Shown: positions 7,258 to 15,500 of the stretch, piece by piece
How the letters are laid out: every line of letters begins with the position of its first letter
How positions within the stretch are numbered: position 1 is the stretch's first letter
From: Mycobacterium paraterrae
GTDB taxonomy: Bacteria > Actinomycetota > Actinomycetes > Mycobacteriales > Mycobacteriaceae
Assembly (NCBI RefSeq): GCF_022430545.2
Contig: NZ_CP092488.2
Location: 620,001-684,000, forward strand
DNA length: 64,000 bases
Direction: 5' to 3'
Translations under genes and position numbers: made by a program
The notes under the pieces: generated by a model
Told to the model about the DNA's origin: nothing
Seen by the model: only the letters and a program-made list of their open reading frames with translations
Database searches by the model: none

Positions 7258-8928
7258 GTGAGCAGCACCGGCGCGGGGATCGGATTCCTCGCATTATTCG
7301 TCGCGGCCGTGATCGCAGTCCATGTGCCGCTAGGCGATTACATGTTCCACGTCTACACCTCGGAGCGAGACTGGCGGGTCGAGAAACTGATCTATCGCCT
7401 GATCGGCGCCAACCCCAAGGCCCAGCAGCCCTGGTACGCCTACGGACGTAGCCTGTTGGCGTTCTCGACCGTCAGCGTGCTGTTCCTGTTCTTCTTCGAG
7501 TTGCTGCAAGACAAACTGCCGCTGCACCTGCACAACCCGGCGACTCCGATGACGCCCGCACTGGCGTGGAATACCGCGGTCAGCTTCGTGACCAACACCA
7601 ACTGGCAGGCGTATTCGGGTGAGTCGACCGAGGGGCACCTGGCTCAGATGGCCGGGTTGGCGGTGCAGAACTTCGTCTCCTCGGCAGTGGGTATCGCCGT
7701 GGCAATCGTCCTGGTGCGCGGCTTCGCCAGGACGAAAACCCTTGAGATCGGCAACTTTTGGGTCGACTTGGTTCGGGGCACCCTGCGCATCTTGCTGCCG
7801 CTGGCATTTATCGGCGCCGTGGTGCTGGTCGCCGGCGGCGTCATCCAGAATTTCCACCTGCACGACCAGGTGGTCACCACGCTGAGCGGCGCACAGCAGA
7901 CCCTTCCAGGCGGACCGGTTGCCAGCCAGGAAGCAATCAAGGAACTCGGCACCAACGGCGGCGGCTTTTTCAACGCCAACTCAGCGCACCCGTTCGAAAA
8001 TCCGACCCGGTGGACCAACTGGGTACAGATTTTTCTGTTGTCCGCCATCAGCTTCTCGCTGCCGCGCACGTTCGGACGCATGGTCGACAGCAAAAAGCAG
8101 GGCTACGCTATCGCCGCGGTCATGGGAGTGCTTGCCACGGTGAGCATGGTTCTGGTCGAAGCGTTCCAACTGGCCCACCACGGAACGGTGCCCACCGCCA
8201 TCGGCGCGGCGACCGAGGGGGTGGAGCAACGTTTCGGGGTCTTCGATTCCGCGGTGTTCTCCGACCTGACCACGCTCACCTCGACCGGCGCCGTCGATTC
8301 GGCACACGACTCCTATACGAGCATCGGCGGCTTGATTCAGCTCTTCAACATGCAGATCGGCGAGGTCGCGCCCGGTGGCGTCGGCTCGGGGCTCTACGGC
8401 ATGCTGATCATGGCCGTCATCACAGTGTTCATCGCGGGGCTGATGGTGGGTCGCACACCGGAATACCTCGGCAAGAAGATCCGTCCGCGCGAAATGAAGC
8501 TTGCCGCAAGCTATTTCCCGGTCACCGAACTGCTCGTGCTGCTCGGCACAGGTGTGGCGATGGGCCTACCGGGCCCACGGGCCGGGATGGCCAATACCGG
8601 ACCACACGGATTGTCCGAGGTCCTATACGGATTCACCTCCGCGTCGAACAACAACGGGTCCGCCTTCGCTGGGCTGTCGGCCAATACAACGTTCTACAAC
8701 ACCGCGCTCGGGCTGGCGATGGTGCTCGCCCGATTCCTGCCGATCATTTTGGTGCTGGCGCTAGCCGGATCACTTGCGCGGCAAGGTCACACACCAGAGT
8801 CACCCGGAACGTTGCCCACCCACCGACCACAGTTCGTCGGACTGGTCGCGGCCGTCACGGTCGTGCTGTGTGCCCTGACGTTCCTGCCGGCGCTGGCACT
8901 CGGGCCCCTTGCTGAAGGAATCCACTGA
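7258..8928 (+). CDS. kdpA: KdpA, potassium-translocating subunit
   Basis: 556 aa, the usual length for KdpA, starting at GTG 7258 immediately after the kdpF stop. The ribosome-binding site GGAAAGG lies inside the end of kdpF. It is a polytopic protein related to the Trk/Ktr channel superfamily, with about ten membrane spans. Pore-loop sequences are visible, such as TNTNWQAYSGES, TNGGGFFNANSAHPFENP and SASNNNGSAFAG, which form the potassium selectivity filter. It binds and conducts potassium while KdpB hydrolyses ATP. It is followed after 1 bp by kdpB, so the subunits are made together. Confidence 0.97.
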   Translation: MSSTGAGIGFLALFVAAVIAVHVPLGDYMFHVYTSERDWRVEKLIYRLIGANPKAQQPWYAYGRSLLAFSTVSVLFLFFFELLQDKLPLHLHNPATPMTPALAWNTAVSFVTNTNWQAYSGESTEGHLAQMAGLAVQNFVSSAVGIAVAIVLVRGFARTKTLEIGNFWVDLVRGTLRILLPLAFIGAVVLVAGGVIQNFHLHDQVVTTLSGAQQTLPGGPVASQEAIKELGTNGGGFFNANSAHPFENPTRWTNWVQIFLLSAISFSLPRTFGRMVDSKKQGYAIAAVMGVLATVSMVLVEAFQLAHHGTVPTAIGAATEGVEQRFGVFDSAVFSDLTTLTSTGAVDSAHDSYTSIGGLIQLFNMQIGEVAPGGVGSGLYGMLIMAVITVFIAGLMVGRTPEYLGKKIRPREMKLAASYFPVTELLVLLGTGVAMGLPGPRAGMANTGPHGLSEVLYGFTSASNNNGSAFAGLSANTTFYNTALGLAMVLARFLPIILVLALAGSLARQGHTPESPGTLPTHRPQFVGLVAAVTVVLCALTFLPALALGPLAEGIH

Positions 8929-8929
8929 T

Positions 8930-11086
8930 ATGCCAACTTCGACGTCGTTCAAAGTCCACTCGACGCAGCACCCGCGCGGCGGGCAGGCGTCCGGCGCACG
9001 CGTCCAGGGCGGACTGCTCGATCCGGCGCTGCTGATCAAGGCACTACCCGATGCGTTGCGCAAGTTCGATCCGCGCACCCTCTGGCGCAACCCGGTGATG
9101 CTGATCGTCGAGGTCGGCGCCATTTGGTCGACCGTACTGACAATTCAGGACTCGTCGTGGTTCGGCTGGCTGGTGGTTTTCTGGCTTTGGCTGACAGTGC
9201 TTTTCGGCAACCTCGCCGAATCCGTCGCCGAAGGCCGCGGAAAGGCGCAAGCAGACACCCTGCGAAAGTCCAAGGCGGACACCATCGCTCGTCGTCTCCG
9301 TGGGTGGACACCGGACAATCCCGGCACCGAGGAAGACGTCCGGGCGCCGGAGTTGCAGAAGGGCGACGTGGTCGTCGTGGAGGCCGGCGACATCATTCCG
9401 GGGGACGGTGAGATCGTCGACGGCATCGCGTCGGTCAACGAATCGGCCATCACCGGCGAGTCGGCGCCCGTGATCCGGGAGTCCGGCGGCGACCGGTCCG
9501 CAGTCACCGGCGGAACCACAGTGCTGTCGGACCGCATCATCATCAGGATCACCCAGGAGCCCGGTAAAAGCTTCATCGACCGGATGATCGCTCTCGTCGA
9601 AGGCGCAAACCGGCAGAAGACACCGAACGAAATCGCCCTGAACATCCTGTTGGCCGCGCTCACCATCATCTTTCTGTTCGCGGTGGCCACCCTGCAGCCG
9701 CTGGCGATCTACTCCAAGGTCAACAACCCCGGCGTCGCGGATACGTTGGCGCTGAGCAACAACGGCGTCAACGGCGTGGTGCTGGTGGCTCTGCTGGTGT
9801 GCCTGATCCCCACCACCATCGGGGCCCTGCTGTCGGCGATCGGCATCGCCGGCATGGACCGGCTGGTCCAGCGCAATGTGCTGGCCATGTCGGGCCGCGC
9901 GGTCGAGGCCGCCGGTGACGTCGATACGTTGCTGCTGGACAAGACGGGAACGATCACCCTTGGCAACCGCGAGGCGTCCGACTTCATCCCGGTCGCGGGC
10001 GTCACCGCCGAGGATCTGGCCGACGCGGCGCAACTGTCCAGCCTCGCCGACGAGACCCCGGAGGGGCGTTCGATCGTGGTGTACGCCAAGGAGAACTACG
10101 GTCTGAGGGAACGTCCGCAGGGCGAACTCAGCCACGCGCAGTGGGTTGAATTCACCGCGACGACGCGCATGTCGGGCGTCGACCTCGGCACCCGGCAATT
10201 GCGCAAGGGCGCCGCCAGCTCGGTGATCAGGTGGGTCCGCGACAACGGCGGCACCATCCCCGACATGCTCGGTGACGTCGTGGACGGCATCTCGGCCGCG
10301 GGTGGGACGCCGCTGGTCGTCGGTGTCGTCGACGGACCACAAGCACACGTCCTCGGTGTCATCTACCTCAAGGACGTGGTCAAGCACGGCATGCGCGCCC
10401 GCTTCGACGAAATGCGCGAGATGGGTATCCGCACGGTGATGATCACCGGCGACAACCCGCTGACCGCGCGGGCGATCGCCGAGGAGGCCGGTGTCGACGA
10501 CTTCCTCGCCGAAGCCACCCCCGAAGACAAGCTGATGCTGATCAAGCGGGAGCAAGAGGGCGGGCGGCTGGTCGCGATGACCGGTGACGGCACCAACGAC
10601 GCGCCGGCGCTGGCCCAAGCCGACGTCGGCGTGGCAATGAATAGTGGTACCAGCGCGGCCAAAGAGGCCGGAAACATGGTCGACCTGGATTCCGACCCGA
10701 CCAAGCTGATCGAGATCGTCGAGATCGGCAAGCAGCTGTTGATCACCCGCGGGGCGCTGAGCACCTTCTCGATAGCCAACGACATCGCCAAATACTTCGC
10801 GATCATCCCGGCCATGTTCGTGGCGTTGTTCCCGGGCCTGGACCTGCTCAACGTCATGCGGCTGCACAGCCCGCAGTCGGCGATCCTGTCAGCGGTGATC
10901 TTCAACGCGATCATCATCGTGGCGCTGATACCGCTGGCGCTACGCGGCGTTCGCTACACCCCCAGCAGTGCCTCAAAACTGTTGAGCCGCAACCTCTACG
11001 TGTACGGACTCGGCGGGATCGTCGCTCCGTTCGTCGGCATCAAGCTGATCGACCTGGTCGTGCAATTCATTCCCGGGATGGGCTGA
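8930..11086 (+). CDS. kdpB: KdpB, P-type ATPase catalytic subunit
   Basis: 718 aa from ATG 8930, one base after the kdpA stop; a TTG 21 bp upstream is less likely because it lies inside kdpA. All P-type ATPase landmarks are present: the actuator TGES loop (ITGESAP, about residue 175), the phosphorylation motif DKTGTIT with Asp at about 337, the P-domain GDGTNDAPALAQADVG, and N-domain residues around TRMSGVD. It couples ATP hydrolysis to potassium uptake through KdpA. In E. coli a Ser in the TGES loop is phosphorylated to switch the pump off at high potassium, and TGES is conserved here. Confidence 0.97.
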   Translation: MPTSTSFKVHSTQHPRGGQASGARVQGGLLDPALLIKALPDALRKFDPRTLWRNPVMLIVEVGAIWSTVLTIQDSSWFGWLVVFWLWLTVLFGNLAESVAEGRGKAQADTLRKSKADTIARRLRGWTPDNPGTEEDVRAPELQKGDVVVVEAGDIIPGDGEIVDGIASVNESAITGESAPVIRESGGDRSAVTGGTTVLSDRIIIRITQEPGKSFIDRMIALVEGANRQKTPNEIALNILLAALTIIFLFAVATLQPLAIYSKVNNPGVADTLALSNNGVNGVVLVALLVCLIPTTIGALLSAIGIAGMDRLVQRNVLAMSGRAVEAAGDVDTLLLDKTGTITLGNREASDFIPVAGVTAEDLADAAQLSSLADETPEGRSIVVYAKENYGLRERPQGELSHAQWVEFTATTRMSGVDLGTRQLRKGAASSVIRWVRDNGGTIPDMLGDVVDGISAAGGTPLVVGVVDGPQAHVLGVIYLKDVVKHGMRARFDEMREMGIRTVMITGDNPLTARAIAEEAGVDDFLAEATPEDKLMLIKREQEGGRLVAMTGDGTNDAPALAQADVGVAMNSGTSAAKEAGNMVDLDSDPTKLIEIVEIGKQLLITRGALSTFSIANDIAKYFAIIPAMFVALFPGLDLLNVMRLHSPQSAILSAVIFNAIIIVALIPLALRGVRYTPSSASKLLSRNLYVYGLGGIVAPFVGIKLIDLVVQFIPGMG

Positions 11087-11090
11087 CTCA

Positions 11091-12026
11091 ATGAACCTCG
11101 CCAACATCTTTCGCCAGCACTGGGCGGCCCTGCGCGCCCTGCTCGTGCTCACGGTGATCACCGGCGTCGTCTATCCGCTTGCGGTCTGGGGCGTCTCACT
11201 GCTGCCAGGTCTGCATGCCAAGGCCGAGGGCTCGATTGTCAACGTCGCCGGCCGGCCAGCAGGGAGCGCGCTGATCGGCCAGTCGTTCACCGACAAGGAC
11301 GGCAACCCGCTCAAGCAGTATTTCCAGAGCCGGCCCTCGGCGGCCGGAGCCGGCTATGACCCGATGTCGTCGGGAGCGAGCAATCTGGGCCCCGAAAGCA
11401 TCGTGGACACCCCCGCCGACCCGAACAAGCTGACGCCCGGCGGCGATCCCTCGGCGGCGGGCTTCAAACCAAGCCTGCTGACTCAGGTGTGCTCGCGCAG
11501 CGCCGCAATCGGCAGTCTCGAAAAGGTCGACGGCTCACGCCCGTTCTGCACCGGTGACGGGGTCGGCGCCGTGCTGTCGGTGATCGGGCCACGCGACGCG
11601 AGCGGCAACGTCAGCCGCCCGACCCAGGTGGTGAGCCTCAACCAGCCTTGCTCGAGACCGGGCAGCGCTGCCGCAACGGTGTTCCAGCAGTTTTACCGGG
11701 GTGTTCGGGTGCAGTGCGCGCAGTTCGGCCAGGATTACTCGGCCGGTCAGATTGTCCCGATTCGCGGCGCGGCCCCTGATCAGCCAGCCGTGCCCGCCGA
11801 CGCGGTCACCGCCAGCGGCAGCGGCCTCGATCCGGACATTTCGCCGGCCTACGCGGCGATTCAGGTGGCCCGGGTGGCGACGGCCCGCGGTGTCAATCCA
11901 GCTCAGATACAACAGGCCGTCAACCATAATCAACACGAGCGGCTTCTCGGCGTTTTCGGTGAACCGGTGGTCAATGTGCTCGCACTGAATCTCGAGCTGG
12001 ACCGCAATTTCCCGGTGAAGTCTTGA
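11091..12026 (+). CDS. kdpC: KdpC with a long extracytoplasmic insertion
   Basis: 311 aa, well above the ~190 aa usual for KdpC. Residues 1-100 carry the N-terminal membrane helix and the family motifs SALIGQSF, YFQSRPSAAG and SGASNLGP. The C-terminal motif TASGSGLDPDISPAYA starts near 240. About 110-130 extra residues lie between (roughly 101-233), with four cysteines at about 134, 153, 187 and 209. The frame and both family halves are intact, so this is a genuine insertion and not a frameshift. KdpC stabilises the KdpA-KdpB interface and helps ATP binding. The insert would lie on the outer face and might form disulfides, which is inference. The stop overlaps the start region of kdpD. Confidence 0.93.
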   Translation: MNLANIFRQHWAALRALLVLTVITGVVYPLAVWGVSLLPGLHAKAEGSIVNVAGRPAGSALIGQSFTDKDGNPLKQYFQSRPSAAGAGYDPMSSGASNLGPESIVDTPADPNKLTPGGDPSAAGFKPSLLTQVCSRSAAIGSLEKVDGSRPFCTGDGVGAVLSVIGPRDASGNVSRPTQVVSLNQPCSRPGSAAATVFQQFYRGVRVQCAQFGQDYSAGQIVPIRGAAPDQPAVPADAVTASGSGLDPDISPAYAAIQVARVATARGVNPAQIQQAVNHNQHERLLGVFGEPVVNVLALNLELDRNFPVKS

Positions 12027-14671
12027 ACTTGACGGTGGATGATGGCGATGTGACGTCTACGAACGAGTCGGTGAGCTACGACGACCCGCTGGCTCATCGA
12101 ACGTATCCGCCGCGTCGCGGCGAGCTGCGGATCTACCTGGGGGCGGCACCGGGCGTCGGCAAGACCTGCGCAATGCTCGGTGAGGCGCACCGCAGGCTCG
12201 AGCGCGGAACCGACGTCGTCGCCGCCGTCGTCGAAACGCACGGTCGCAAGAAGGTCGGCGAACTGCTCAAAGGCATCGAGGTCATCCCGCCGCACCACAT
12301 CACCTACCGCGAAGGATCTTTTCCCGAACTCGACATCGAGGCCGTGCTGCGCCGCAAACCCGAAGTGGCACTGGTCGACGAGTACGCGCACAGCAACATC
12401 CCGGGCAGCGTCAACGAAAAGCGCTGGCAGGACATCGAAACACTGCTCGACGCGGGCATCACGGTGATCTCGACCCTCAACATCCAGCACCTGGAAAGCC
12501 TCAACGACGTCGTCGCGCAGATCACCGGAATCGAGCAACGCGAAACCGTGCCCGACGAGGTGGTCCGCAAAGCAGCCCAGATCGAACTGGTCGACATTAC
12601 GCCGGAGGCGTTGCGCCGCAGGCTCGCTCACGGAAACGTCTACCCGTCGGAACGCATCGATGCCGCGCTGAGCAACTACTTCCGGGCCGGCAATCTCACC
12701 GCGCTGCGTGAGATCGCGTTGTTGTGGCTTGCCGATCAGGTCGATTCCGCCCTGACGAAATACCGCGCCGACAAGAAGATCACCGACACCTGGGAGGCGC
12801 GCGAGCGGGTGGTCGTCGCGGTCACCGGCGGACCGGAATCGGAAACGTTGGTGCGCAGGGCCTCTCGCATTGCGTCGAAGTCAAGCGCGCAGCTGATGGT
12901 GGTGCATGTCGTCCGGGGGGATGGGCTGGCCGGCGTGTCTCCGCGCGAGATGGGCAAGGTGCGCGAGCTGGCCGCCAGCATCGGGGCCACCGTTCACGTC
13001 GTGGTGGGCGAGGACGTGTCGTGTGCGCTGCTGGACTTCGCCCGGGAGACCAATGCCACCCAGCTGGTGCTCGGCAGCTCCCGCCGTTCGCGGTGGGCCA
13101 GCATCTTCAGCGAGGGCATCGGCGCGGCAACGATCAAGAACTCGGGCAAGATCGACGTCCACATGGTCAGCCACGAGCAGGCCAACCGCGGCGTGACGCT
13201 TGCGACCATCTCGCCGCGGACCCGCCAGGTGGTGTCGTGGCTGGCCGCGGTCACTGTGCCCTGGGTGCTCCTCGCGGTCACGATGCGCCTGGATCCGACG
13301 CTCGACATCGCCGGAAAGTCGGCAATCTTCTTCGCCGGCGTGGTGGGCGTTGCGCTGTTCGGCGGCCTGGGACCCGCTCTGCTGTCGGGCGTGCTGTCGG
13401 GCGTGCTGCTCGACTATTTCCACACCGAGCCGCGCCACTCCCTCGCTGTCGACAGCTTCAGCAACGTGCTGACCGTCGTGCTGCTGCTCGGGATCGCGAT
13501 GGCGATCGCGGTGCTGGTGGACGCCGCGGCCAGCCGTGCCCGCGAGGCGAGGCGAACCAGCCAGGAAGCCGAACTGCTGTCGCTGTTCGCCGCGTCAGTG
13601 CTGCGCGGCGCCGACCTCAGCACGCTGCTCGAGCGGGTCAGGGAGGCTTATTCCCAGCGGGCCGTGTGCCTGGTGCGCGAAGTCGACGGTCAGCCGCAGT
13701 CAGTCGCGGGAGTGGGCGCCAACCCCTGCAGCAAAGTCGACTCGGCAGACACCGCCGTCAAGGTCGGCGACGAGGAGTACTGGCTGCTGATGTCAGGGCG
13801 GCCTCTGACCGGCCGCGACCGCAGGGTGCTGTCGGTGGTGGCGACGCAAGCCGCCGGGCTGGTCAAACGCGGTGAACTCGCCGAAGAGGCCGGCAAGGTG
13901 AAGTCTTTGGCCGAGGCCGACGAGCTGCGCCGGTTGCTGCTGTCGGCCCTCGGCCACGATCTGCGGACACCCCTGACCGCGGCGAAGGCCGCGGTGTCGA
14001 GCCTGCGGGCCGAAGACGTCTACTTCTCCCCCGAAGACACCAGCGAACTGCTCGCAACCGTCGAGGAGTCGCTCGATCAGCTGTCCCTGCTGGTCGCCAA
14101 TCTCCTCGACTCGTCCCGGCTGGCCGCGGGTGTGGTGCGGCCCGAGCTGACCGAGGTGTACCTCGAAGAGGTCGTGCAACGAGCGCTGGTAGCAATCGGC
14201 GGGCGTTGCACGATGAACGAAAGGGCCGGCATCGACCGTGTCAAGGTCGAGGTCGGCGGGACAGTCGCAGTGGGCGACGCGGGCCTGCTGGAAAGGGTGC
14301 TGTCCAACGTGATCGACAACGCGCTGCGGTACGCGCCCGCGAGCATCGTCAGGGTCAACGCCGGCCAGGTCGGGACGCGGGTGCTGATCAACGTCGTCGA
14401 CGAGGGACCGGGCGTGGCCAAGGGCGCCGCCGAGGAGATGTTCCAGCCGTTCCAGCGACTCGGCGACTTCGACACGACCTCGGGCCTGGGCTTGGGCCTG
14501 TCGGTGGCGAAGGGCTTCGTGGAGGCGATGGACGGCACCATTACCGCCACCGACACTCCCGGCGGTGGGCTGACGATCCTGATCGACCTGGCGGCGCCGG
14601 AAGCGGAGCCCCAGCGACCCGCGCCGGCGACGATTCAGAGCGCAGCGACGAGGAGTGGCGCCAATGACTAG
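12023..14671 (+). CDS. kdpD: KdpD, potassium/turgor sensor histidine kinase
   Basis: 882 aa from TTG 12023, which overlaps the kdpC stop; GTG 12050 in the same frame is an equally plausible start. Domains in order: N-terminal KdpD domain with Walker A GAAPGVGKT; a universal-stress-protein-like domain (VAVTGGPESETL to LGSSRRSRW); a four-helix DUF4118 membrane block (about 395-500); a GAF-like region; HisKA with LGHDLRTPLTAA, His at about 645; and HATPase (NVIDNALRYAP, DEGPGV, GLGLGLSVAKG). The kinase senses low potassium and phosphorylates KdpE. It overlaps kdpE by 8 bp. The order kdpFABC-DE on one strand differs from M. tuberculosis, where kdpDE is divergent from kdpFABC. Confidence 0.96.
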   Translation: MNLTVDDGDVTSTNESVSYDDPLAHRTYPPRRGELRIYLGAAPGVGKTCAMLGEAHRRLERGTDVVAAVVETHGRKKVGELLKGIEVIPPHHITYREGSFPELDIEAVLRRKPEVALVDEYAHSNIPGSVNEKRWQDIETLLDAGITVISTLNIQHLESLNDVVAQITGIEQRETVPDEVVRKAAQIELVDITPEALRRRLAHGNVYPSERIDAALSNYFRAGNLTALREIALLWLADQVDSALTKYRADKKITDTWEARERVVVAVTGGPESETLVRRASRIASKSSAQLMVVHVVRGDGLAGVSPREMGKVRELAASIGATVHVVVGEDVSCALLDFARETNATQLVLGSSRRSRWASIFSEGIGAATIKNSGKIDVHMVSHEQANRGVTLATISPRTRQVVSWLAAVTVPWVLLAVTMRLDPTLDIAGKSAIFFAGVVGVALFGGLGPALLSGVLSGVLLDYFHTEPRHSLAVDSFSNVLTVVLLLGIAMAIAVLVDAAASRAREARRTSQEAELLSLFAASVLRGADLSTLLERVREAYSQRAVCLVREVDGQPQSVAGVGANPCSKVDSADTAVKVGDEEYWLLMSGRPLTGRDRRVLSVVATQAAGLVKRGELAEEAGKVKSLAEADELRRLLLSALGHDLRTPLTAAKAAVSSLRAEDVYFSPEDTSELLATVEESLDQLSLLVANLLDSSRLAAGVVRPELTEVYLEEVVQRALVAIGGRCTMNERAGIDRVKVEVGGTVAVGDAGLLERVLSNVIDNALRYAPASIVRVNAGQVGTRVLINVVDEGPGVAKGAAEEMFQPFQRLGDFDTTSGLGLGLSVAKGFVEAMDGTITATDTPGGGLTILIDLAAPEAEPQRPAPATIQSAATRSGAND

Positions 14672-15344
14672 GGTTCTCGTCGTCGACGACGACCCTCAGC
14701 TGCTGCGCGCGCTTCGCATCAATCTCTCCGTGCGCGGCTACGAGGTCGTCACGGCACCGACCGGGTCACGCGCGCTGGCCCTGGCCGCCGAACACCCTCC
14801 CCAGGTGGTGATCCTGGACTTGGGCATGCCGGACATGTCCGGCATCGAAGTTCTCGCCGGTTTGCGCGGCTGGCTGTCTGCGCCGGTGATCGTGCTGTCG
14901 GCGCGAACCGATTCCTCGGACAAGGTCGGCGCGCTCGACGCGGGCGCGGACGATTACATGACGAAGCCGTTCGGCATGGACGAGTTGCTGGCCCGGCTGC
15001 GGGCGGCGGTGCGGCGCGCGACGGTGGCCACCGGTGCGGACAACCCGGTGGTGGAGACCAAATCGTTCGTCGTCGACCTGTCGATCAAAAAGGTGATCAA
15101 GAACGGTGCTGAGGTCCACCTGACCCCCACCGAGTGGGGCATGCTGGAAATGCTGGTGCGCAATCGGGGCAAGCTCGTCGGTCGCGAGGAGTTGCTGCGC
15201 GAGGTCTGGGGGCCCAAGTACGCCACGGAAACCCATTATCTGCGGGTCTTTCTCGCGCAGTTGCGGCGCAAGCTCGAAGACGACCCGTCGCGCCCCACCC
15301 ATCTGCTGACCGAGGCTGGCATGGGCTATCGCTTCGAGGCATGA
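14664..15344 (+). CDS. kdpE: KdpE, OmpR-family response regulator
   Basis: 226 aa from ATG 14664, the length I recall for M. tuberculosis KdpE. The upstream GTG 14655 is rejected because GAGGAG is well spaced for 14664. The receiver opens MTRVLVVDDDPQ. The phosphoacceptor is Asp52 in VVILDLGMPD, with the conserved Lys in YMTKPFG. The C-terminal winged helix includes HLTPTEWGMLE and ATETHYLRVFLAQLRRK. It overlaps kdpD by 8 bp, so kinase and regulator are coupled in translation. It should activate the kdp promoter at 6.9-7.1 kb and may also act on the channel gene that follows. Confidence 0.96.
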   Translation: MTRVLVVDDDPQLLRALRINLSVRGYEVVTAPTGSRALALAAEHPPQVVILDLGMPDMSGIEVLAGLRGWLSAPVIVLSARTDSSDKVGALDAGADDYMTKPFGMDELLARLRAAVRRATVATGADNPVVETKSFVVDLSIKKVIKNGAEVHLTPTEWGMLEMLVRNRGKLVGREELLREVWGPKYATETHYLRVFLAQLRRKLEDDPSRPTHLLTEAGMGYRFEA

Positions 15345-15392
15345 GAGTCGTTGCGCGGGAGCGGTTTATGGCAAGTCCCGCCTCTCAGAAGC

Positions 15393-15465
15393 TAGCAAAA
15401 CAACGCGTCGCGCCGGGCGGGGATTATGCGGTGGTGTAACCTTTTTCAATAGCGGCGTTAGCAAA
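15393..15465 (+). promoter_or_regulatory. Two TAGCAAA elements upstream of the potassium-channel gene
   Basis: TAGCAAA occurs at 15393-15399 and 15459-15465, 66 bp apart, in the 156-bp gap after kdpE. The same heptamer lies at 6918-6924 upstream of kdp. The second copy forms GTTAGC, also one arm of the kdp dyad. This suggests, without proving, a shared potassium-responsive regulator. Confidence 0.35.
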
Positions 15466-15500
15466 GTCGAAGCCCACGCGTGCAGAGTGGCGGATAGAGA

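Noticed and set aside
11400..11790. Possible frameshift or assembly error explaining the long KdpC
   Set aside because: Both conserved halves are in one frame and the insert itself reads as plausible protein with spaced cysteines, so an insertion is simpler.
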